A DNA stretch of 64,000 bases, from the NCBI RefSeq assembly GCF_900103735.1, contig NZ_FMXE01000021.1:24971-88970 (forward strand). The letters are read 5' to 3'. Each line of letters starts with the position of its first letter. Positions within the stretch are counted from its first letter, which is position 1. The stretch is from Algoriphagus alkaliphilus (GTDB lineage Bacteria > Bacteroidota > Bacteroidia > Cytophagales > Cyclobacteriaceae). A model generated the notes under the pieces. The model saw nothing but the letters and a program-made list of their open reading frames with translations. It did not search any database and was not told the DNA's origin. Below, piece by piece: positions 48,775 through 61,209 of this stretch. Position numbers and translations under genes: made by a program.

Positions 48775-49143
48775 ATGATACAGCAAGAATCCAGACTAGG
48801 CGTTGCAGATAACTCAGGTGCTAAAGAAGTACTCGTTATCCGCGTATTGGGAGGAACTGGGAAGCGTTACGCTTCCATCGGTGATAAAGTAGTCGTGACT
48901 GTAAAGTCGGCCCTATCTTCCAGCAACATGAAAAAAGGTACCGTTTCTAAAGCGGTTATCGTGCGAACCAAAAAGGAGATCCGTAGAAAAGATGGATCCT
49001 ACATCCGATTTGAAGATAATGCTGCCGTGTTGCTTAACAACAACGATGAGCCAAGAGGTACTCGTATCTTCGGACCCGTGGCCAGAGAACTCAGAGAAAA
49101 GCAGTTCATGAAAATCATTTCTTTGGCCCCTGAAGTACTGTAA
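48775..49143 (+). CDS. rplN: 50S ribosomal protein L14
   Basis: 122 residues. Starts [20 protein letters not shown]; contains [20 protein letters not shown] and [20 protein letters not shown]. Forms part of intersubunit bridges. Two bases after rpsQ. Confidence 0.98.
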   Translation: MIQQESRLGVADNSGAKEVLVIRVLGGTGKRYASIGDKVVVTVKSALSSSNMKKGTVSKAVIVRTKKEIRRKDGSYIRFEDNAAVLLNNNDEPRGTRIFGPVARELREKQFMKIISLAPEVL

Positions 49144-49145
49144 TC

Positions 49146-49490
49146 ATGGAAAGAAAATTGAACAAGCAGACAAAACTGCATATCAAAACCGGTGATACCG
49201 TTAAAGTAATCGCTGGCGATGATAAAGGAAAAACAGGAAAAGTACTTTCTGTAGTTGTTGAAAAAAGAAAAGCTTTCGTGGAAGGGATCAATATGATCAC
49301 AAAACACGTCAAGCCCACTGCAGCAAAACCACAAGGTGGCATCGAAAAGAAAGAAGCTGCGCTACATATCAGTAACCTGATGCTAGTAGATCCTAAAACT
49401 GGTGAAGCCACCAGAACAGGTCGTAAGGCAGGTGAAAATGGAAAACTAGTTAGATTCTCAAAGAAAACCGGGGAGGTGATCAATGGCTAA
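49146..49490 (+). CDS. rplX: 50S ribosomal protein L24
   Basis: 114 residues. A KOW motif [20 protein letters not shown] lies at about 14-34, followed by [20 protein letters not shown]. Assembly initiator of the 50S subunit. Its 3' end overlaps rplE by 8 bp. Confidence 0.97.
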   Translation: MERKLNKQTKLHIKTGDTVKVIAGDDKGKTGKVLSVVVEKRKAFVEGINMITKHVKPTAAKPQGGIEKKEAALHISNLMLVDPKTGEATRTGRKAGENGKLVRFSKKTGEVING

Positions 49491-50043
49491 TTCAAGAATG
49501 AAAGCAAAGTATGTGGGCGATATCGTTCCTGCTTTGAAGGAAAAATTTCAATACTCTTCTGTCATGCAAGTGCCTCAGTTGACCAAGATCGTCCTTAACA
49601 AAGGAATTGGTGCTGCCGTGGCTGATAAGAAATTGGTTGATCAGGGAGTTGAAGAGCTTTCATTAATCACTGGACAAAGAGCTGTAGCTACCAAATCAAA
49701 AATCGCCGTATCCAACTTTAAGTTGAGAGAAGGTATGCCAATTGGAGCTAAAGTGACACTCAGAGGAGAAAAAATGTACGAATTTCTTGACCGTTTGATT
49801 ACTGTCGCTTTACCTCGTGTTCGTGATTTTAAAGGCATTTCTGACAAAGGATTTGACGGAAGAGGTAACTATACGCTGGGTGTAACTGAGCAAATTATCT
49901 TCCCTGAAATTTCTATAGAAAAAGTGAATAGAATATCCGGTATGGATATCACCTTTGTTACTTCAGCCAAGACAGACGAGGAAAGCTATGCTTTATTGAA
50001 AGCTTTCGGAATGCCGTTCGTTAACAAAAATAAAGAAGAATAA
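49483..50043 (+). CDS. rplE: 50S ribosomal protein L5
   Basis: 186 residues. Contains [60 protein letters not shown] and [20 protein letters not shown]. Binds 5S rRNA. The start overlaps rplX by 8 bp, giving coupled translation. Confidence 0.98.
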   Translation: MANSRMKAKYVGDIVPALKEKFQYSSVMQVPQLTKIVLNKGIGAAVADKKLVDQGVEELSLITGQRAVATKSKIAVSNFKLREGMPIGAKVTLRGEKMYEFLDRLITVALPRVRDFKGISDKGFDGRGNYTLGVTEQIIFPEISIEKVNRISGMDITFVTSAKTDEESYALLKAFGMPFVNKNKEE

Positions 50044-50045
50044 TC

Positions 50046-50315
50046 ATGGCAAAAGAATCCATTAAAGCTCGTGAGAGAAAGAGAGAGTACCTGGTAGCCA
50101 AGTATGCCAAGAAAAGAGCTGAGCTGAAAGCGGCCGGTGATTATGAAGGCCTTGACAAATTGCCAAAGAATGCTTCACCGGTAAGATTACATAATCGTTG
50201 CAAACTTACTGGCCGCCCAAAAGGCTACATGAGAAAGTTTGGTATCAACAGGGTAACTTTCAGAGAAATGGCCTCAGCAGGCAAGATCCCTGGAATTACA
50301 AAGTCCAGCTGGTAA
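50046..50315 (+). CDS. rpsN: 30S ribosomal protein S14, zinc-free form
   Basis: 89 residues. Starts [21 protein letters not shown]-terminal half [20 protein letters not shown] and [18 protein letters not shown]. The two CxxC pairs of the zinc-binding 61-residue form are absent, so this is the longer C-minus type. Two bases after rplE. Confidence 0.97.
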   Translation: MAKESIKARERKREYLVAKYAKKRAELKAAGDYEGLDKLPKNASPVRLHNRCKLTGRPKGYMRKFGINRVTFREMASAGKIPGITKSSW

Positions 50316-50352
50316 AATAGCGACAGTAGTTTTTATTCTAAAAATCAATTCG

Positions 50353-50360
50353 TAACTTTG
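50353..50360 (+). promoter_or_regulatory. Internal -7 box (TAACTTTG) before rpsH
   Basis: Exact TAnnTTTG match in the 82-base gap between rpsN and rpsH, the widest gap in the cluster. No TTG at the right distance, so it is a weak or partial internal promoter at best. Confidence 0.45.
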
Positions 50361-50397
50361 CACGCCCAAAACGGGTGGAGCTAGACCATAAAATACC

Positions 50398-50793
50398 ATG
50401 ACTGATCCAATAGCTGATTATCTGACAAGGTTGAGAAATGCCATAAAGGCCTCTCACCGAATCGTTGAGATACCTGCTTCTAACATCAAGAAGGAGATTA
50501 CGAAAGTATTGCACGACAAAGGATATATTCAAAACTATAAGTTTGAACAAGATGGTTCTCAGGGAACCATCAAGATCGCTTTGAAGTACAATCCTGCGAG
50601 TAAGCAGAACGCAATCGTAAGCCTTGAAAGAGTTAGTACGCCAGGTTTAAGAAAATATGTAAAGCATGACGAACTCCCGAGAGTTATCAATGGCTTGGGC
50701 ATAGCAATCGTATCCACCTCAAAAGGTGTGATGACTGACAAAGAGGCACGTACCGAAGGTATCGGAGGCGAAGTACTTTGCTACGTTTATTAA
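50398..50793 (+). CDS. rpsH: 30S ribosomal protein S8
   Basis: 131 residues. Starts [20 protein letters not shown]; the C-terminal part has [20 protein letters not shown], family-typical, ending VLCYVY. 16S rRNA central-domain binder; in E. coli the repressor of its operon. Confidence 0.98.
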   Translation: MTDPIADYLTRLRNAIKASHRIVEIPASNIKKEITKVLHDKGYIQNYKFEQDGSQGTIKIALKYNPASKQNAIVSLERVSTPGLRKYVKHDELPRVINGLGIAIVSTSKGVMTDKEARTEGIGGEVLCYVY

Positions 50794-50802
50794 TATACTA
50801 TC

Positions 50803-51360
50803 ATGTCTAGAATAGGTAAAAAACCAATAAATCTACCCGGCGGTGTTACTGTAGACGTGTCAGCTCATGGAACTGTCACTGTTAAAGGTCCAAAGGGTAC
50901 ACTGACTCAGGATGTGAATCCGGATATTCAGGTGAAAGTAGAAGGCAACGAAATAGTTGTCACTCGACCTACCGAGTCTAAAAGACACAAATCTTTGCAT
51001 GGTCTTTACAGATCATTGATCAACAACATGGTGCTCGGTGTCTCTGAAGGATACAAAAAAGATCTTGAGTTAGTCGGTGTAGGTTATAAGGCTTCTAATC
51101 AAGGCCAAATACTTGAGCTTAGCTTAGGTTACTCTCACAGTATTTTTATGGTGATGCCAAATGAAATCTCTATTAAAACAGAGACTCCAAAAGGTAAAAA
51201 CCCATTCATTACTTTGGAAGGTATCGATAAGGAATTGATTGGGCAGGTAGCTGCCAAAATCAAATCACTCCGTAAGGTGGAACCATACAAAGGTAAAGGT
51301 GTGCGTTTCGTTGGTGAACAAGTTAGACGTAAGGCTGGTAAAACTGCCGGAAAAAAATAA
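50803..51360 (+). CDS. rplF: 50S ribosomal protein L6
   Basis: 185 residues. Starts MSRIGKKPINLPGGVTVDVS; contains KGPKGTLTQDVNPDIQV and the C-terminal KVEPYKGKGVRFVGEQVRRK. Near the sarcin-ricin loop. Confidence 0.98.
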   Translation: MSRIGKKPINLPGGVTVDVSAHGTVTVKGPKGTLTQDVNPDIQVKVEGNEIVVTRPTESKRHKSLHGLYRSLINNMVLGVSEGYKKDLELVGVGYKASNQGQILELSLGYSHSIFMVMPNEISIKTETPKGKNPFITLEGIDKELIGQVAAKIKSLRKVEPYKGKGVRFVGEQVRRKAGKTAGKK

Positions 51361-51366
51361 AAGGTT

Positions 51367-51717
51367 ATGGCATTTAATAAGACTTCCAGAAGACTTAGAA
51401 TCAAACAAGGTATCAGAAGAAAGATTTCTGGTACAGATTCCAGACCTCGTCTGTCAGTATTCAAAAGTAATACAGGCATTTACGCGCAATTGGTGGATGA
51501 CCTTAAAGGTCTCACTTTGGCACAAGCATCTTCAAAAGAGCTTGGTGCGAAAACCAACACTACTATTGGAGTATCCAAAGAAGTAGGTAAAAAACTCGCT
51601 GAAAGAGCAGTAGCCAATGGCGTATCTGTAGTTGTATTCGATAGAAACGGCTACTTGTATCATGGTAATGTGAAAGCTTTGGCTGAAGGCGCCAGAGAAG
51701 GTGGCCTTAAATTTTAA
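51367..51717 (+). CDS. rplR: 50S ribosomal protein L18
   Basis: 116 residues. Contains [40 protein letters not shown] and [19 protein letters not shown]. Binds 5S rRNA with L5. Confidence 0.97.
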   Translation: MAFNKTSRRLRIKQGIRRKISGTDSRPRLSVFKSNTGIYAQLVDDLKGLTLAQASSKELGAKTNTTIGVSKEVGKKLAERAVANGVSVVVFDRNGYLYHGNVKALAEGAREGGLKF

Positions 51718-51722
51718 TCATT

Positions 51723-52241
51723 ATGTCTCAAGTAAGAAGAAAACCCATTAGGGCTACAGATACAGAACTAAAAGAGAAAGTAGTAGCTATCAACCGAGTG
51801 GCCAAAGTGGTTAAAGGTGGTAGAAGATTCTCCTTCTCTGCAATCGTAGTAGTAGGTGATGGCCAAGGTGTTGTAGGTTACGGATTAGGCAAAGCCAACG
51901 AAGTAACAGATGCAATCACCAAAGGCATCGAGGATGCAAAGAAAAACCTGGTTAAAGTACCGGTTTTGAAAGGCACTATTCCTCATGAGCAAATCGGAAA
52001 ATTCGGTGGCGGACTTGTATTAATCAAGCCAGCTGCAGCAGGTACGGGTGTAATAGCCGGTGGTGCAATGCGTGCGGTTTTGGAAAGTGCTGGTGTAACT
52101 GACGTTTTGGCTAAATCTAAAGGTTCATCGAATCCTCACAACGTGGTGAAAGCTACTATCGATGCACTTACTCAGTTAAGAGATGCAATCGCTGTTTCTC
52201 AACAGCGTGGTGTGAAAATGGCGAAAGTCTTTAACGGATAA
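51723..52241 (+). CDS. rpsE: 30S ribosomal protein S5
   Basis: 172 residues. Contains [40 protein letters not shown] and [20 protein letters not shown]. Fidelity protein with S4; spectinomycin-loop region looks normal. Confidence 0.98.
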   Translation: MSQVRRKPIRATDTELKEKVVAINRVAKVVKGGRRFSFSAIVVVGDGQGVVGYGLGKANEVTDAITKGIEDAKKNLVKVPVLKGTIPHEQIGKFGGGLVLIKPAAAGTGVIAGGAMRAVLESAGVTDVLAKSKGSSNPHNVVKATIDALTQLRDAIAVSQQRGVKMAKVFNG

Positions 52242-52246
52242 TTATC

Positions 52247-52426
52247 ATGGCGAAGATTAAAATCACACAGGTAAAAAGTACGATCGACAGACCAAAAGAT
52301 CAGAAAGCAACTATTACTGCTTTGGGTCTGGGGCGTATTAGCAAGTCTGTAGTAGTAGAGAATACTCCACAGATTGCTGGAATGGTAAATAAAGTGAATC
52401 ACCTTGTAAAAGTGGAGGCAGCTTAA
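52247..52426 (+). CDS. rpmD: 50S ribosomal protein L30
   Basis: 59 residues, read directly: MAKIKITQVKSTIDRPKDQK, then TALGLGRISKSVVVENTPQI, ending LVKVEAA. The length and position between rpsE and rplO match L30. Starts 5 bases after the rpsE stop. Confidence 0.96.
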   Translation: MAKIKITQVKSTIDRPKDQKATITALGLGRISKSVVVENTPQIAGMVNKVNHLVKVEAA

Positions 52427-52428
52427 TC

Positions 52429-52875
52429 ATGAAACTAAATACATTAACTCCGTCAGAAGGTTCAACTAAAAACCGTAAGAGAATTGGTCGTGGTACTGGT
52501 TCTGGTCGAGGTGGAACATCTACAAGAGGCCATAAAGGCGCTAAATCCCGTTCAGGATATAAGTCTAAAGCTGGGTTTGAAGGTGGTCAGATGCCGCTCC
52601 AAAGAAGAGTACCCAAATTTGGCTTTAAATCCTTCAACAGGGTGGAGTTCAAACCAGTAAATTTGGATACCTTGCAAGACCTAGCCGATCAATTCAATCT
52701 TGCTACAATAGACATGGATGCATTAGTGGCTCATGGTATTGCTTCCAAGAATGATAAGATAAAAATTCTCGGTGGTGGTGAACTAACGGCCAAATTAGAG
52801 GTGACTGCCCACAAGTTTTCCGCTTCAGCTGTTGAAGTTATTGAAAAACTAGGCGGTACCGTAAACAAGATTTAA
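52429..52875 (+). CDS. rplO: 50S ribosomal protein L15
   Basis: 148 residues. Starts MKLNTLTPSEGSTKNRKRIG with Gly-rich RGTGSGRGGTSTRGHKG, then KSKAGFEGGQMPLQRRVPKF. Assembly protein of the 50S subunit. Confidence 0.98.
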   Translation: MKLNTLTPSEGSTKNRKRIGRGTGSGRGGTSTRGHKGAKSRSGYKSKAGFEGGQMPLQRRVPKFGFKSFNRVEFKPVNLDTLQDLADQFNLATIDMDALVAHGIASKNDKIKILGGGELTAKLEVTAHKFSASAVEVIEKLGGTVNKI

Positions 52876-52879
52876 GTAA

Positions 52880-54199
52880 ATGAAAAAGTTTATTTCGACA
52901 GTTAGGAACATTTTCTCAATCGAAGATTTGAGAGTCAGAATTGTAAACACAATTGGATTCTTAATTATTTTCAGGTTAGGATCATTTATCGTTCTTCCCG
53001 GTGTAGATCCTTCCAAGTTGGGAGATGCTCCTGAGGGGATTTTCGGTTTGATTGATACTTTCCTTGGAGGGGCATTTAGTAATGCTTCAATCTTTGGACT
53101 GGGAATTATGCCCTATATCTCTGCTTCCATTGTGCTGCAGCTGTTGACTGTCGGGGTTCCTTATTTTCAGAAAATGCAAAAGGAGGGTGAGTCCGGTAGA
53201 AAACGAATCAACCAGATCACCCGAGTCCTTACCATCGCAATTACTGTGGCACAAGGTATAGGTTATGTATCGGCCACGATACTTCCCACCGGTGCAGTAA
53301 TGGTCAGTACCTCCCTTTTCATGTTTAGTTCCTTGGTTCTGCTATCAGCAGGAACGATGTTCTGTATGTGGTTGGGTGAAAAAATCACTGAGAAAGGAAT
53401 TGGCAATGGAATTTCAATGCTTATCATGATTGGTATCATTTCAAGATTTCCAGGTGCCATAATAGCTGAGGGTCTTGAAAAAGGCACTTCAGGCATGTTG
53501 CTCCTCATCATTGAGGCTGTTGTTTTGTTCTTTGTTGTTGTGGGAGTAATCGCTCTCACTGAAGCAACAAGAAGAATTCCAGTTCAATATGCGAAGCAAG
53601 TAGTAGGTGGTAAGGTATATGGAGGACAAAGACAATACATTCCAATTAAGGTAAATGCGTCGGGTGTAATGCCTATCATTTTCGCCCAATCATTGATGTT
53701 TGTTCCTGCATTGATTGCCCAGATTTGGGCAGGGGAAAGTGACATCGCCAACTACATTGGTACTACTTTCAGTGATTTCACCTCATGGCAGTATAACCTT
53801 TTGTTTGCAGCTTTGATTATCATCTTTACGTTCTTTTATACTGCTATCACGGTTAACCCCGAACAAATTGCTGAGGACATGAAACGTAATGGTGGTTTTG
53901 TCCCTGGTATCAAGCCAGGTGCACCTACCTCAGAGTTTATCGATGGGATTATTTCCAAGATTACTTTACCAGGTTCTGTTCTTTTAGCAGCAGTTGCAAT
54001 CCTTCCTGCTTTGGCAATCATTGCTGGTGTAGGTGGTGAGTTTGCTCAATTTTATGGTGGTACTTCCCTGCTTATTATGGTGGGTGTTATCATGGATACT
54101 TTGAGACAAATTGAAAGCTATTTGCTCATGAGACATTACGAAGGAATGATGAAAAGCGGTAATCTGAAGAATAATCCTTCGAATTACCAAGTAGCTTAA
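52880..54199 (+). CDS. secY: Preprotein translocase subunit SecY
   Basis: 439 residues with ten membrane helices by hydrophobicity. Family motifs: plug-helix region LGGAFSNASIFGLGIMPYIS, GIGNGISMLIMIGIISRFPG, RRIPVQYAKQ, a cytoplasmic loop GVMPIIFAQSLMFVPALI, and NPEQIAEDMKRNGGFVPGIK. Forms the channel with SecE (24593). Needed to export the many envelope proteins in this window. Starts 4 bases after rplO. Confidence 0.98.
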   Translation: MKKFISTVRNIFSIEDLRVRIVNTIGFLIIFRLGSFIVLPGVDPSKLGDAPEGIFGLIDTFLGGAFSNASIFGLGIMPYISASIVLQLLTVGVPYFQKMQKEGESGRKRINQITRVLTIAITVAQGIGYVSATILPTGAVMVSTSLFMFSSLVLLSAGTMFCMWLGEKITEKGIGNGISMLIMIGIISRFPGAIIAEGLEKGTSGMLLLIIEAVVLFFVVVGVIALTEATRRIPVQYAKQVVGGKVYGGQRQYIPIKVNASGVMPIIFAQSLMFVPALIAQIWAGESDIANYIGTTFSDFTSWQYNLLFAALIIIFTFFYTAITVNPEQIAEDMKRNGGFVPGIKPGAPTSEFIDGIISKITLPGSVLLAAVAILPALAIIAGVGGEFAQFYGGTSLLIMVGVIMDTLRQIESYLLMRHYEGMMKSGNLKNNPSNYQVA

Positions 54200-54200
54200 T

Positions 54201-54974
54201 ATGATTCAATACAAGACTTCGGAAGAAGTTCAGTTAATAAAACAGAGTGCTGATATTCTTGGTAGAGCTCACGGAGAAGTTGCCAAGCATATCAAAGAAG
54301 GGGTAAAGACCTCTTTTCTTGACAAAGTTGCTGAAGAGTTTATTAGGGATCACAATGGTGTACCTTCATTTAAAGGGTATAACGGTTTTCCCGCTTCACT
54401 TTGCATTTCGGTGAATGAGGTAATTGTTCACGGTTTTCCAAGTGATTATGAATTGAAAGATGGCGATATAATCTCAGTAGATTGTGGAGTCTTTCACCAA
54501 GGTTTTCATAGCGATTCCGCTTATACGTATCCTATCGGTGAGGTCTCCCCTTCTGTAAAAGCATTGTTAAAAGCCACTCGAGATTCGCTCTATCTGGGAA
54601 TCGAGCAAGCTGTAGTGGGGAACAGAATTGGTGATATTGGTTTTTCAATCCAAAAGTTTGTAGAAGCTAAAGGCTACACAGTAGTCAGAGAGCTAGTCGG
54701 ACATGGTCTAGGAAAGAAACTTCATGAAGCACCTGAAGTCCCTAATTATGGAAAAAAAGGAAGTGGTGTCCCGCTTAAGGCGGGAATGGTGATTGCAATT
54801 GAGCCAATGATCAATCTGGGTACGAGAAATATCGTCCAAGAACGAGACGGCTGGACTATCCGAACTGCAGATCGGAAACCTTCAGCTCATTATGAGCATA
54901 CGGTTGCAATATTGGAAGATAAAACAGAAGTTTTGACAACGCATAAATACATAGAAGAGGTCTTTAAATTCTAA
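54201..54974 (+). CDS. map: Type I methionine aminopeptidase
   Basis: 257 residues. Removes initiator Met from nascent proteins. The five metal ligands are present: Asp94, Asp105, His168, Glu201 and Glu232 ([55 protein letters not shown]). No N-terminal extension. One base after the secY stop, so coupled. secY-map-infA is the usual order. Confidence 0.98.
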   Translation: MIQYKTSEEVQLIKQSADILGRAHGEVAKHIKEGVKTSFLDKVAEEFIRDHNGVPSFKGYNGFPASLCISVNEVIVHGFPSDYELKDGDIISVDCGVFHQGFHSDSAYTYPIGEVSPSVKALLKATRDSLYLGIEQAVVGNRIGDIGFSIQKFVEAKGYTVVRELVGHGLGKKLHEAPEVPNYGKKGSGVPLKAGMVIAIEPMINLGTRNIVQERDGWTIRTADRKPSAHYEHTVAILEDKTEVLTTHKYIEEVFKF

Positions 54975-54975
54975 T

Positions 54976-55194
54976 ATGGCCAAACAGACATCAATAGAGC
55001 AAGACGGTACCATCATCGAAGCATTGTCTAATGCAATGTTCAAAGTGGAACTTGAAAATGGACATCAGTTGATTGCTCATATTTCGGGGAAAATGAGAAT
55101 GAATTATATTAAAATTCTCCCCGGAGATAAAGTTAAGCTGGAATTATCTCCCTATGATTTGACAAAAGGCAGAATAGTATATCGATATAAATAG
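54976..55194 (+). CDS. infA: Translation initiation factor IF-1
   Basis: 72 residues, OB fold: [40 protein letters not shown] and [13 protein letters not shown]. Binds the 30S A site at initiation. One base after map. Confidence 0.98.
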   Translation: MAKQTSIEQDGTIIEALSNAMFKVELENGHQLIAHISGKMRMNYIKILPGDKVKLELSPYDLTKGRIVYRYK

Positions 55195-55200
55195 ACTGAC

Positions 55201-55317
55201 ATGAAGGTAAAGGCATCTATTAAAAAGAGAAGTGTTGACTGCAAGCTAATCCGTAGAAAAGGAGTATTGTATGTCATCAACAAGAAGAATCCTAAGTATA
55301 AACAAAGACAAGGTTAA
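55201..55317 (+). CDS. rpmJ: 50S ribosomal protein L36, zinc-ligand-poor form
   Basis: 38 residues: [20 protein letters not shown] then [17 protein letters not shown]. Of the four zinc ligands of the classical form (Cys11, Cys14, Cys27, His33), only Cys14 remains; the others are Ser, Asn and Tyr. So this is a zinc-independent L36. Between infA and rpsM as expected. Confidence 0.96.
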   Translation: MKVKASIKKRSVDCKLIRRKGVLYVINKKNPKYKQRQG

Positions 55318-55319
55318 TC

Positions 55320-55697
55320 ATGGCTAGAATTGCAGGTGTAGACATACCAGACAATAAGCGCGGCGAAATCGGACTTACCTATATCTTCGGAATAGGAAGA
55401 AGTGCTGCCAAAGCGATCCTGACTAAGGCCGGTATCTCTTTCGACAAAAAGGCCGGAGAGTGGAATGATGAAGAATCTACCGCAATCCGTAACATTATTG
55501 CCGAAGAACTCAGAACCGAAGGTGTACTGAAGTCAGAGATCCAATTAAACATCAAGCGCCTGATGGACATAGGATGTTACAGAGGTTTGAGACACAGAAA
55601 AGGACTTCCGGTACGTGGTCAAGGCACTAAAAACAACGCCAGAACAAGGAAGGGTAAGCGTAAAACTGTTGCTAACAAAAAGAAGGCAACTAAATAA
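55320..55697 (+). CDS. rpsM: 30S ribosomal protein S13
   Basis: 125 residues. Starts [20 protein letters not shown]; contains [34 protein letters not shown] and [15 protein letters not shown]. Bridges to the 50S subunit. Confidence 0.98.
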   Translation: MARIAGVDIPDNKRGEIGLTYIFGIGRSAAKAILTKAGISFDKKAGEWNDEESTAIRNIIAEELRTEGVLKSEIQLNIKRLMDIGCYRGLRHRKGLPVRGQGTKNNARTRKGKRKTVANKKKATK

Positions 55698-55712
55698 AAC
55701 CTGATTTAGATT

Positions 55713-56111
55713 ATGGCTCAGAAAAGAAACGATAAAGCAAAAGGTAAAAAAAGAGTAGTAAAGGTAGAAGCTGTAGGTCAGGCACACATCAGAGCCTCCT
55801 TCAACAATATCATAATCTCTATTACCAATAATGCAGGTCAAGTGATCTCTTGGGCTTCTGCCGGTAAAATGGGTTTCAGAGGCTCTAAGAAAAATACTCC
55901 GTACGCTGCTCAGATGGCTGCCCAAAACTGCGGACAAGTAGCATACGACTTAGGTTTGAGAAAAATCGAAGTGTTCGTAAAAGGTCCAGGATCTGGTCGC
56001 GAATCTGCGATCAGAACATTGCAAAACGTAGGATTGGATGTAACGACGATCATTGACGTGACTCCAATGCCGCACAACGGCTGTCGTCCTCCTAAGCGTA
56101 GAAGAGTTTAA
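55713..56111 (+). CDS. rpsK: 30S ribosomal protein S11
   Basis: 132 residues. Contains [40 protein letters not shown] and the C-terminal [16 protein letters not shown]. Platform protein near the mRNA exit, relevant to anti-Shine-Dalgarno contacts. Confidence 0.98.
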   Translation: MAQKRNDKAKGKKRVVKVEAVGQAHIRASFNNIIISITNNAGQVISWASAGKMGFRGSKKNTPYAAQMAAQNCGQVAYDLGLRKIEVFVKGPGSGRESAIRTLQNVGLDVTTIIDVTPMPHNGCRPPKRRRV

Positions 56112-56129
56112 TTTTAAAAAGGTAACAGA

Positions 56130-56735
56130 ATGGCAAGATATACAGGTCCTAAAGCGAAAATCTCCAGAAAATTTGGAGAAGCAATAGAAGGGCATAGCAA
56201 GGCGCTTCAAAAGAAAAACTACCCTCCCGGAATGCATGGTCGTGGTAGAAGAAAGAAGCAATCTGAATATGCTGTCCAGTTGGCTGAGAAGCAAAAAGCA
56301 AAATACATCTATGGCATATTGGAAAGGCAATTTGCAAAGATGTTTGATACAGCTTCCAGAAAAACAGGTATTACAGGTGAAAACCTCCTTCAGCTTCTTG
56401 AAGCTCGTTTGGATAACACCGTTTATAGATTGGGAATCGCTCCTACACGTCGTGGTGCAAGACAGCTTGTTTCTCACAAGCATATTTTGGTCAACGGAGA
56501 AGTAGTAAATATTCCTTCCTATACTTTGAAGCCGGGTGATCTTGTTTCAGTAAGAGAGCGTTCTAAATCTCTCGAAGCAATCACCAGCAGCCTGGCAGGT
56601 AAAGCAGCAAATAGATATCCTTGGTTAGAGTGGGATAATGCTTCTTTGACAGGCAAATTCGTCAGTGTACCGGGCAGAGATGATATTCCAGAGAATATCA
56701 AGGAGCAGCTCATTGTCGAACTTTACTCTAAGTAA
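56130..56735 (+). CDS. rpsD: 30S ribosomal protein S4
   Basis: 201 residues. Starts [20 protein letters not shown]; the S4 RNA-binding domain is [20 protein letters not shown] and [20 protein letters not shown]. Assembly initiator and fidelity protein. No N-terminal zinc Cys cluster. Confidence 0.98.
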   Translation: MARYTGPKAKISRKFGEAIEGHSKALQKKNYPPGMHGRGRRKKQSEYAVQLAEKQKAKYIYGILERQFAKMFDTASRKTGITGENLLQLLEARLDNTVYRLGIAPTRRGARQLVSHKHILVNGEVVNIPSYTLKPGDLVSVRERSKSLEAITSSLAGKAANRYPWLEWDNASLTGKFVSVPGRDDIPENIKEQLIVELYSK

Positions 56736-56771
56736 TTTTACAATTTTCAGCTAAAAACCAGAACGAGACAT

Positions 56772-57761
56772 ATGTCCATACTAGCATTTCAAATGCCCGA
56801 GAAAGTGGTGATGGAAAAAGCCGATGACTTTCACGGCTTGTTCACTTTCAAACCACTCGAAAAAGGCTATGGAGTTACCATTGGTAACGCCCTGAGAAGA
56901 ATTTTGCTTTCTTCATTGGAGGGATACGCCATCACTTCTATCAAAATCCCAGGAGTGGTTCACGAATTCTCATCCATTGATGGCGTAGTAGAAGACGTGA
57001 CTGATATTATTTTGAACATGAAGCAAGTGAGATTCAAGAAGGTGCATGATGCCTTTGATGGGAAAATCACTGTGGAAATCAAAAATCAGTCTGTATTCAC
57101 TGCAGGGGACATTGCTAAGTTCACTTCTTCCTTCGAAGTACTCAATCCGGAATTGATAATCTGTCATATCGATGAAACCAAAAATTTCGAAATTGAGATT
57201 ACAGTCGAAAAAGGAAGAGGTTACCTGCCGGCTGAAGAATCCAGACCTAAGGAGCAGGTATTTGGTCAAATTGCAATCGATGCGATCTTTACTCCTATAA
57301 AGAATGTGAAGTACAGCGTAGAAAATACCCGTGTAGAGCAGAAAACTGACTTTGAAAAATTGATCCTTGAAGTATCTACAGATGGTTCTATCCATCCTGA
57401 GAAGGCACTTCAGGAATCAGCCAAAATTTTGATTCAGCACTTTATGCTTTTCTCTGACCAGACCATGGTCTTAGATTCTACCGGCATTTCGGAACCGGAG
57501 CCTATCGATGAGGAATTCCTTCACATGCGTAAGCTTCTTAAGACTTCTTTGAGCGATCTGGATTTATCTGTTCGCGCTTTCAACTGTCTTAAAGCTGCTG
57601 ATGTGAGAACTCTTGGTGATTTAGCTAGACTTGAAATTTCCGATATGATGAAATTCAGAAACTTCGGAAAAAAGTCATTGGCTGAACTCGAGCAATTAAT
57701 CCAAGAAAAAGGTCTGACCTTCGGGATGGATATTTCTAAGTACAAACTTGACGAAGAATAA
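56772..57761 (+). CDS. rpoA: RNA polymerase alpha subunit
   Basis: 329 residues. The N-terminal dimerisation domain has [20 protein letters not shown] and [20 protein letters not shown]. The C-terminal domain (about 245-320) has [20 protein letters not shown] and [20 protein letters not shown], the UP-element/activator-binding helices. Part of the alpha operon with rpsM, K, D and rplQ. Confidence 0.98.
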   Translation: MSILAFQMPEKVVMEKADDFHGLFTFKPLEKGYGVTIGNALRRILLSSLEGYAITSIKIPGVVHEFSSIDGVVEDVTDIILNMKQVRFKKVHDAFDGKITVEIKNQSVFTAGDIAKFTSSFEVLNPELIICHIDETKNFEIEITVEKGRGYLPAEESRPKEQVFGQIAIDAIFTPIKNVKYSVENTRVEQKTDFEKLILEVSTDGSIHPEKALQESAKILIQHFMLFSDQTMVLDSTGISEPEPIDEEFLHMRKLLKTSLSDLDLSVRAFNCLKAADVRTLGDLARLEISDMMKFRNFGKKSLAELEQLIQEKGLTFGMDISKYKLDEE

Positions 57762-57767
57762 TATAAA

Positions 57768-58304
57768 ATGAGACACGGTAAGAAATTTAACCACCTTGGA
57801 CGTACTGCCTCCCACAGAAAGGCAATGCTTTCCAACATGGCAACTTCCCTGATTCTTCACAAGCGTATTTCAACTACGCTTGCCAAGGCGAAAGAATTGA
57901 AGAAGTTTGTTGAACCTCTGGTGACCAGAGCCAAAGAAGACTCCACACATAACAGGCGTATTGCATTTTCATATCTTAAAAGCAAAGATGCGATTAAAGA
58001 GCTCTTTGGTGAGATAATTGACAAAGTAGGCAATCGTCCAGGAGGATATACCAGAATTATTAAAACTGGATTCCGTCTTGGTGATAACGCTGAAATGTGT
58101 ATCATCGAGCTGGTAGATTATAATGAACTTATGCTTAAGGATGCTAAGCCTGCGAAAAAGACTACCAGAAGATCCCGTAGAGGAACTGCTGGAGCTAAAG
58201 AAACAGTCGCGACTGAAGCTGTTTCCGTCCCAGTTGTGGAAGCCAAAACTGAAGAGCCTAGTGCTCCTGAAGCTTTGGCGGAAAACGAAAACGAAGAAAA
58301 ATAA
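57768..58304 (+). CDS. rplQ: 50S ribosomal protein L17 with extended C-terminus
   Basis: 178 residues. The first ~125 are L17: [40 protein letters not shown] and [20 protein letters not shown]. The remaining ~50 are low-complexity Lys/Ala/Glu-rich and probably disordered; such tails are common in Bacteroidota L17. Last gene of the cluster. Confidence 0.97.
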   Translation: MRHGKKFNHLGRTASHRKAMLSNMATSLILHKRISTTLAKAKELKKFVEPLVTRAKEDSTHNRRIAFSYLKSKDAIKELFGEIIDKVGNRPGGYTRIIKTGFRLGDNAEMCIIELVDYNELMLKDAKPAKKTTRRSRRGTAGAKETVATEAVSVPVVEAKTEEPSAPEALAENENEEK

Positions 58305-58327
58305 ATTGAAAAGTATTTTCAAATATC

Positions 58328-58361
58328 AAAAGGATTGGACTTTCGTTCAATCCTTTTTTTA
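58328..58361 (+). terminator. Terminator of the ribosomal protein cluster
   Basis: A 12-bp stem (58329-58340 with 58345-58356, one G-U pair), a 4-base loop and a run of T. It lies 24 bases after rplQ. Confidence 0.92.
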
Positions 58362-58397
58362 TACCCATTTCACTTATCCTCCTTCCCAAGATTTGGT

Positions 58398-58405
58398 TAA
58401 CTTTG
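58398..58405 (+). promoter_or_regulatory. -7 box (TAACTTTG) for carA
   Basis: Exact TAnnTTTG match 16 bases before the carA ATG; no TTG at the expected -33 position. Would give a very short leader. Confidence 0.5.
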
Positions 58406-58421
58406 GGCAATCTTTAAAAAA

Positions 58422-60825
<2,404 letters not shown>

Positions 60826-60847
60826 TAGCACTTTAATAGATATCGTG

Positions 60848-60880
60848 AGACAGCCTACTAAAGCGGGCTGTCTTTTTTTT
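60848..60880 (+). terminator. eno terminator
   Basis: Arms AGACAGCC (60848-60855) and GGCTGTCT (60866-60873) with a 10-base loop, followed by seven T. Confidence 0.9.
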
Positions 60881-60921
60881 GCACCATTTTTGTACCTTGG
60901 ATCACGAGATTCAATTCCATT

Positions 60922-61209
60922 ATGATGAAACTTATCAAATACAGTAGTAATTTTTATGTCCTGGCCACATTGGTTTTTCTTTTTTGGATGATTTTTATTG
61001 ATTCCAACAACTTGGTAAATCATTTTCGACTAAGTCACAAGCTATATCAGTTGGAGGATCAAAAGGAATTTTACTTGGAGAAAAAAGGTAAAATTACTGC
61101 CGAACGGGAAGAATTGATGAGTAATCCTGAACTTTTGGAAAAGTTTGCCCGTGAACGCTATCTGATGAAAAAGCAAACCGAAGATCTTTATGTTGTTGTC
61201 GAAAAGTAA
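60922..61209 (+). CDS. FtsB/DivIC-like septum formation initiator
   Basis: 95 residues. One N-terminal membrane helix (about 11-27: FYVLATLVFLFWMIFI), then a coiled-coil (about 38-70: LSHKLYQLEDQKEFYLEKKG) and a conserved NPELLEKFARERYLMKKQTE segment. These proteins link FtsL/FtsQ in the division complex, bitopic with the coiled-coil outside the membrane. The start is either of two adjacent ATGs. It overlaps the following gene by 20 bp. Next to eno, as in gammaproteobacteria. Confidence 0.88.
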   Translation: MMKLIKYSSNFYVLATLVFLFWMIFIDSNNLVNHFRLSHKLYQLEDQKEFYLEKKGKITAEREELMSNPELLEKFARERYLMKKQTEDLYVVVEK

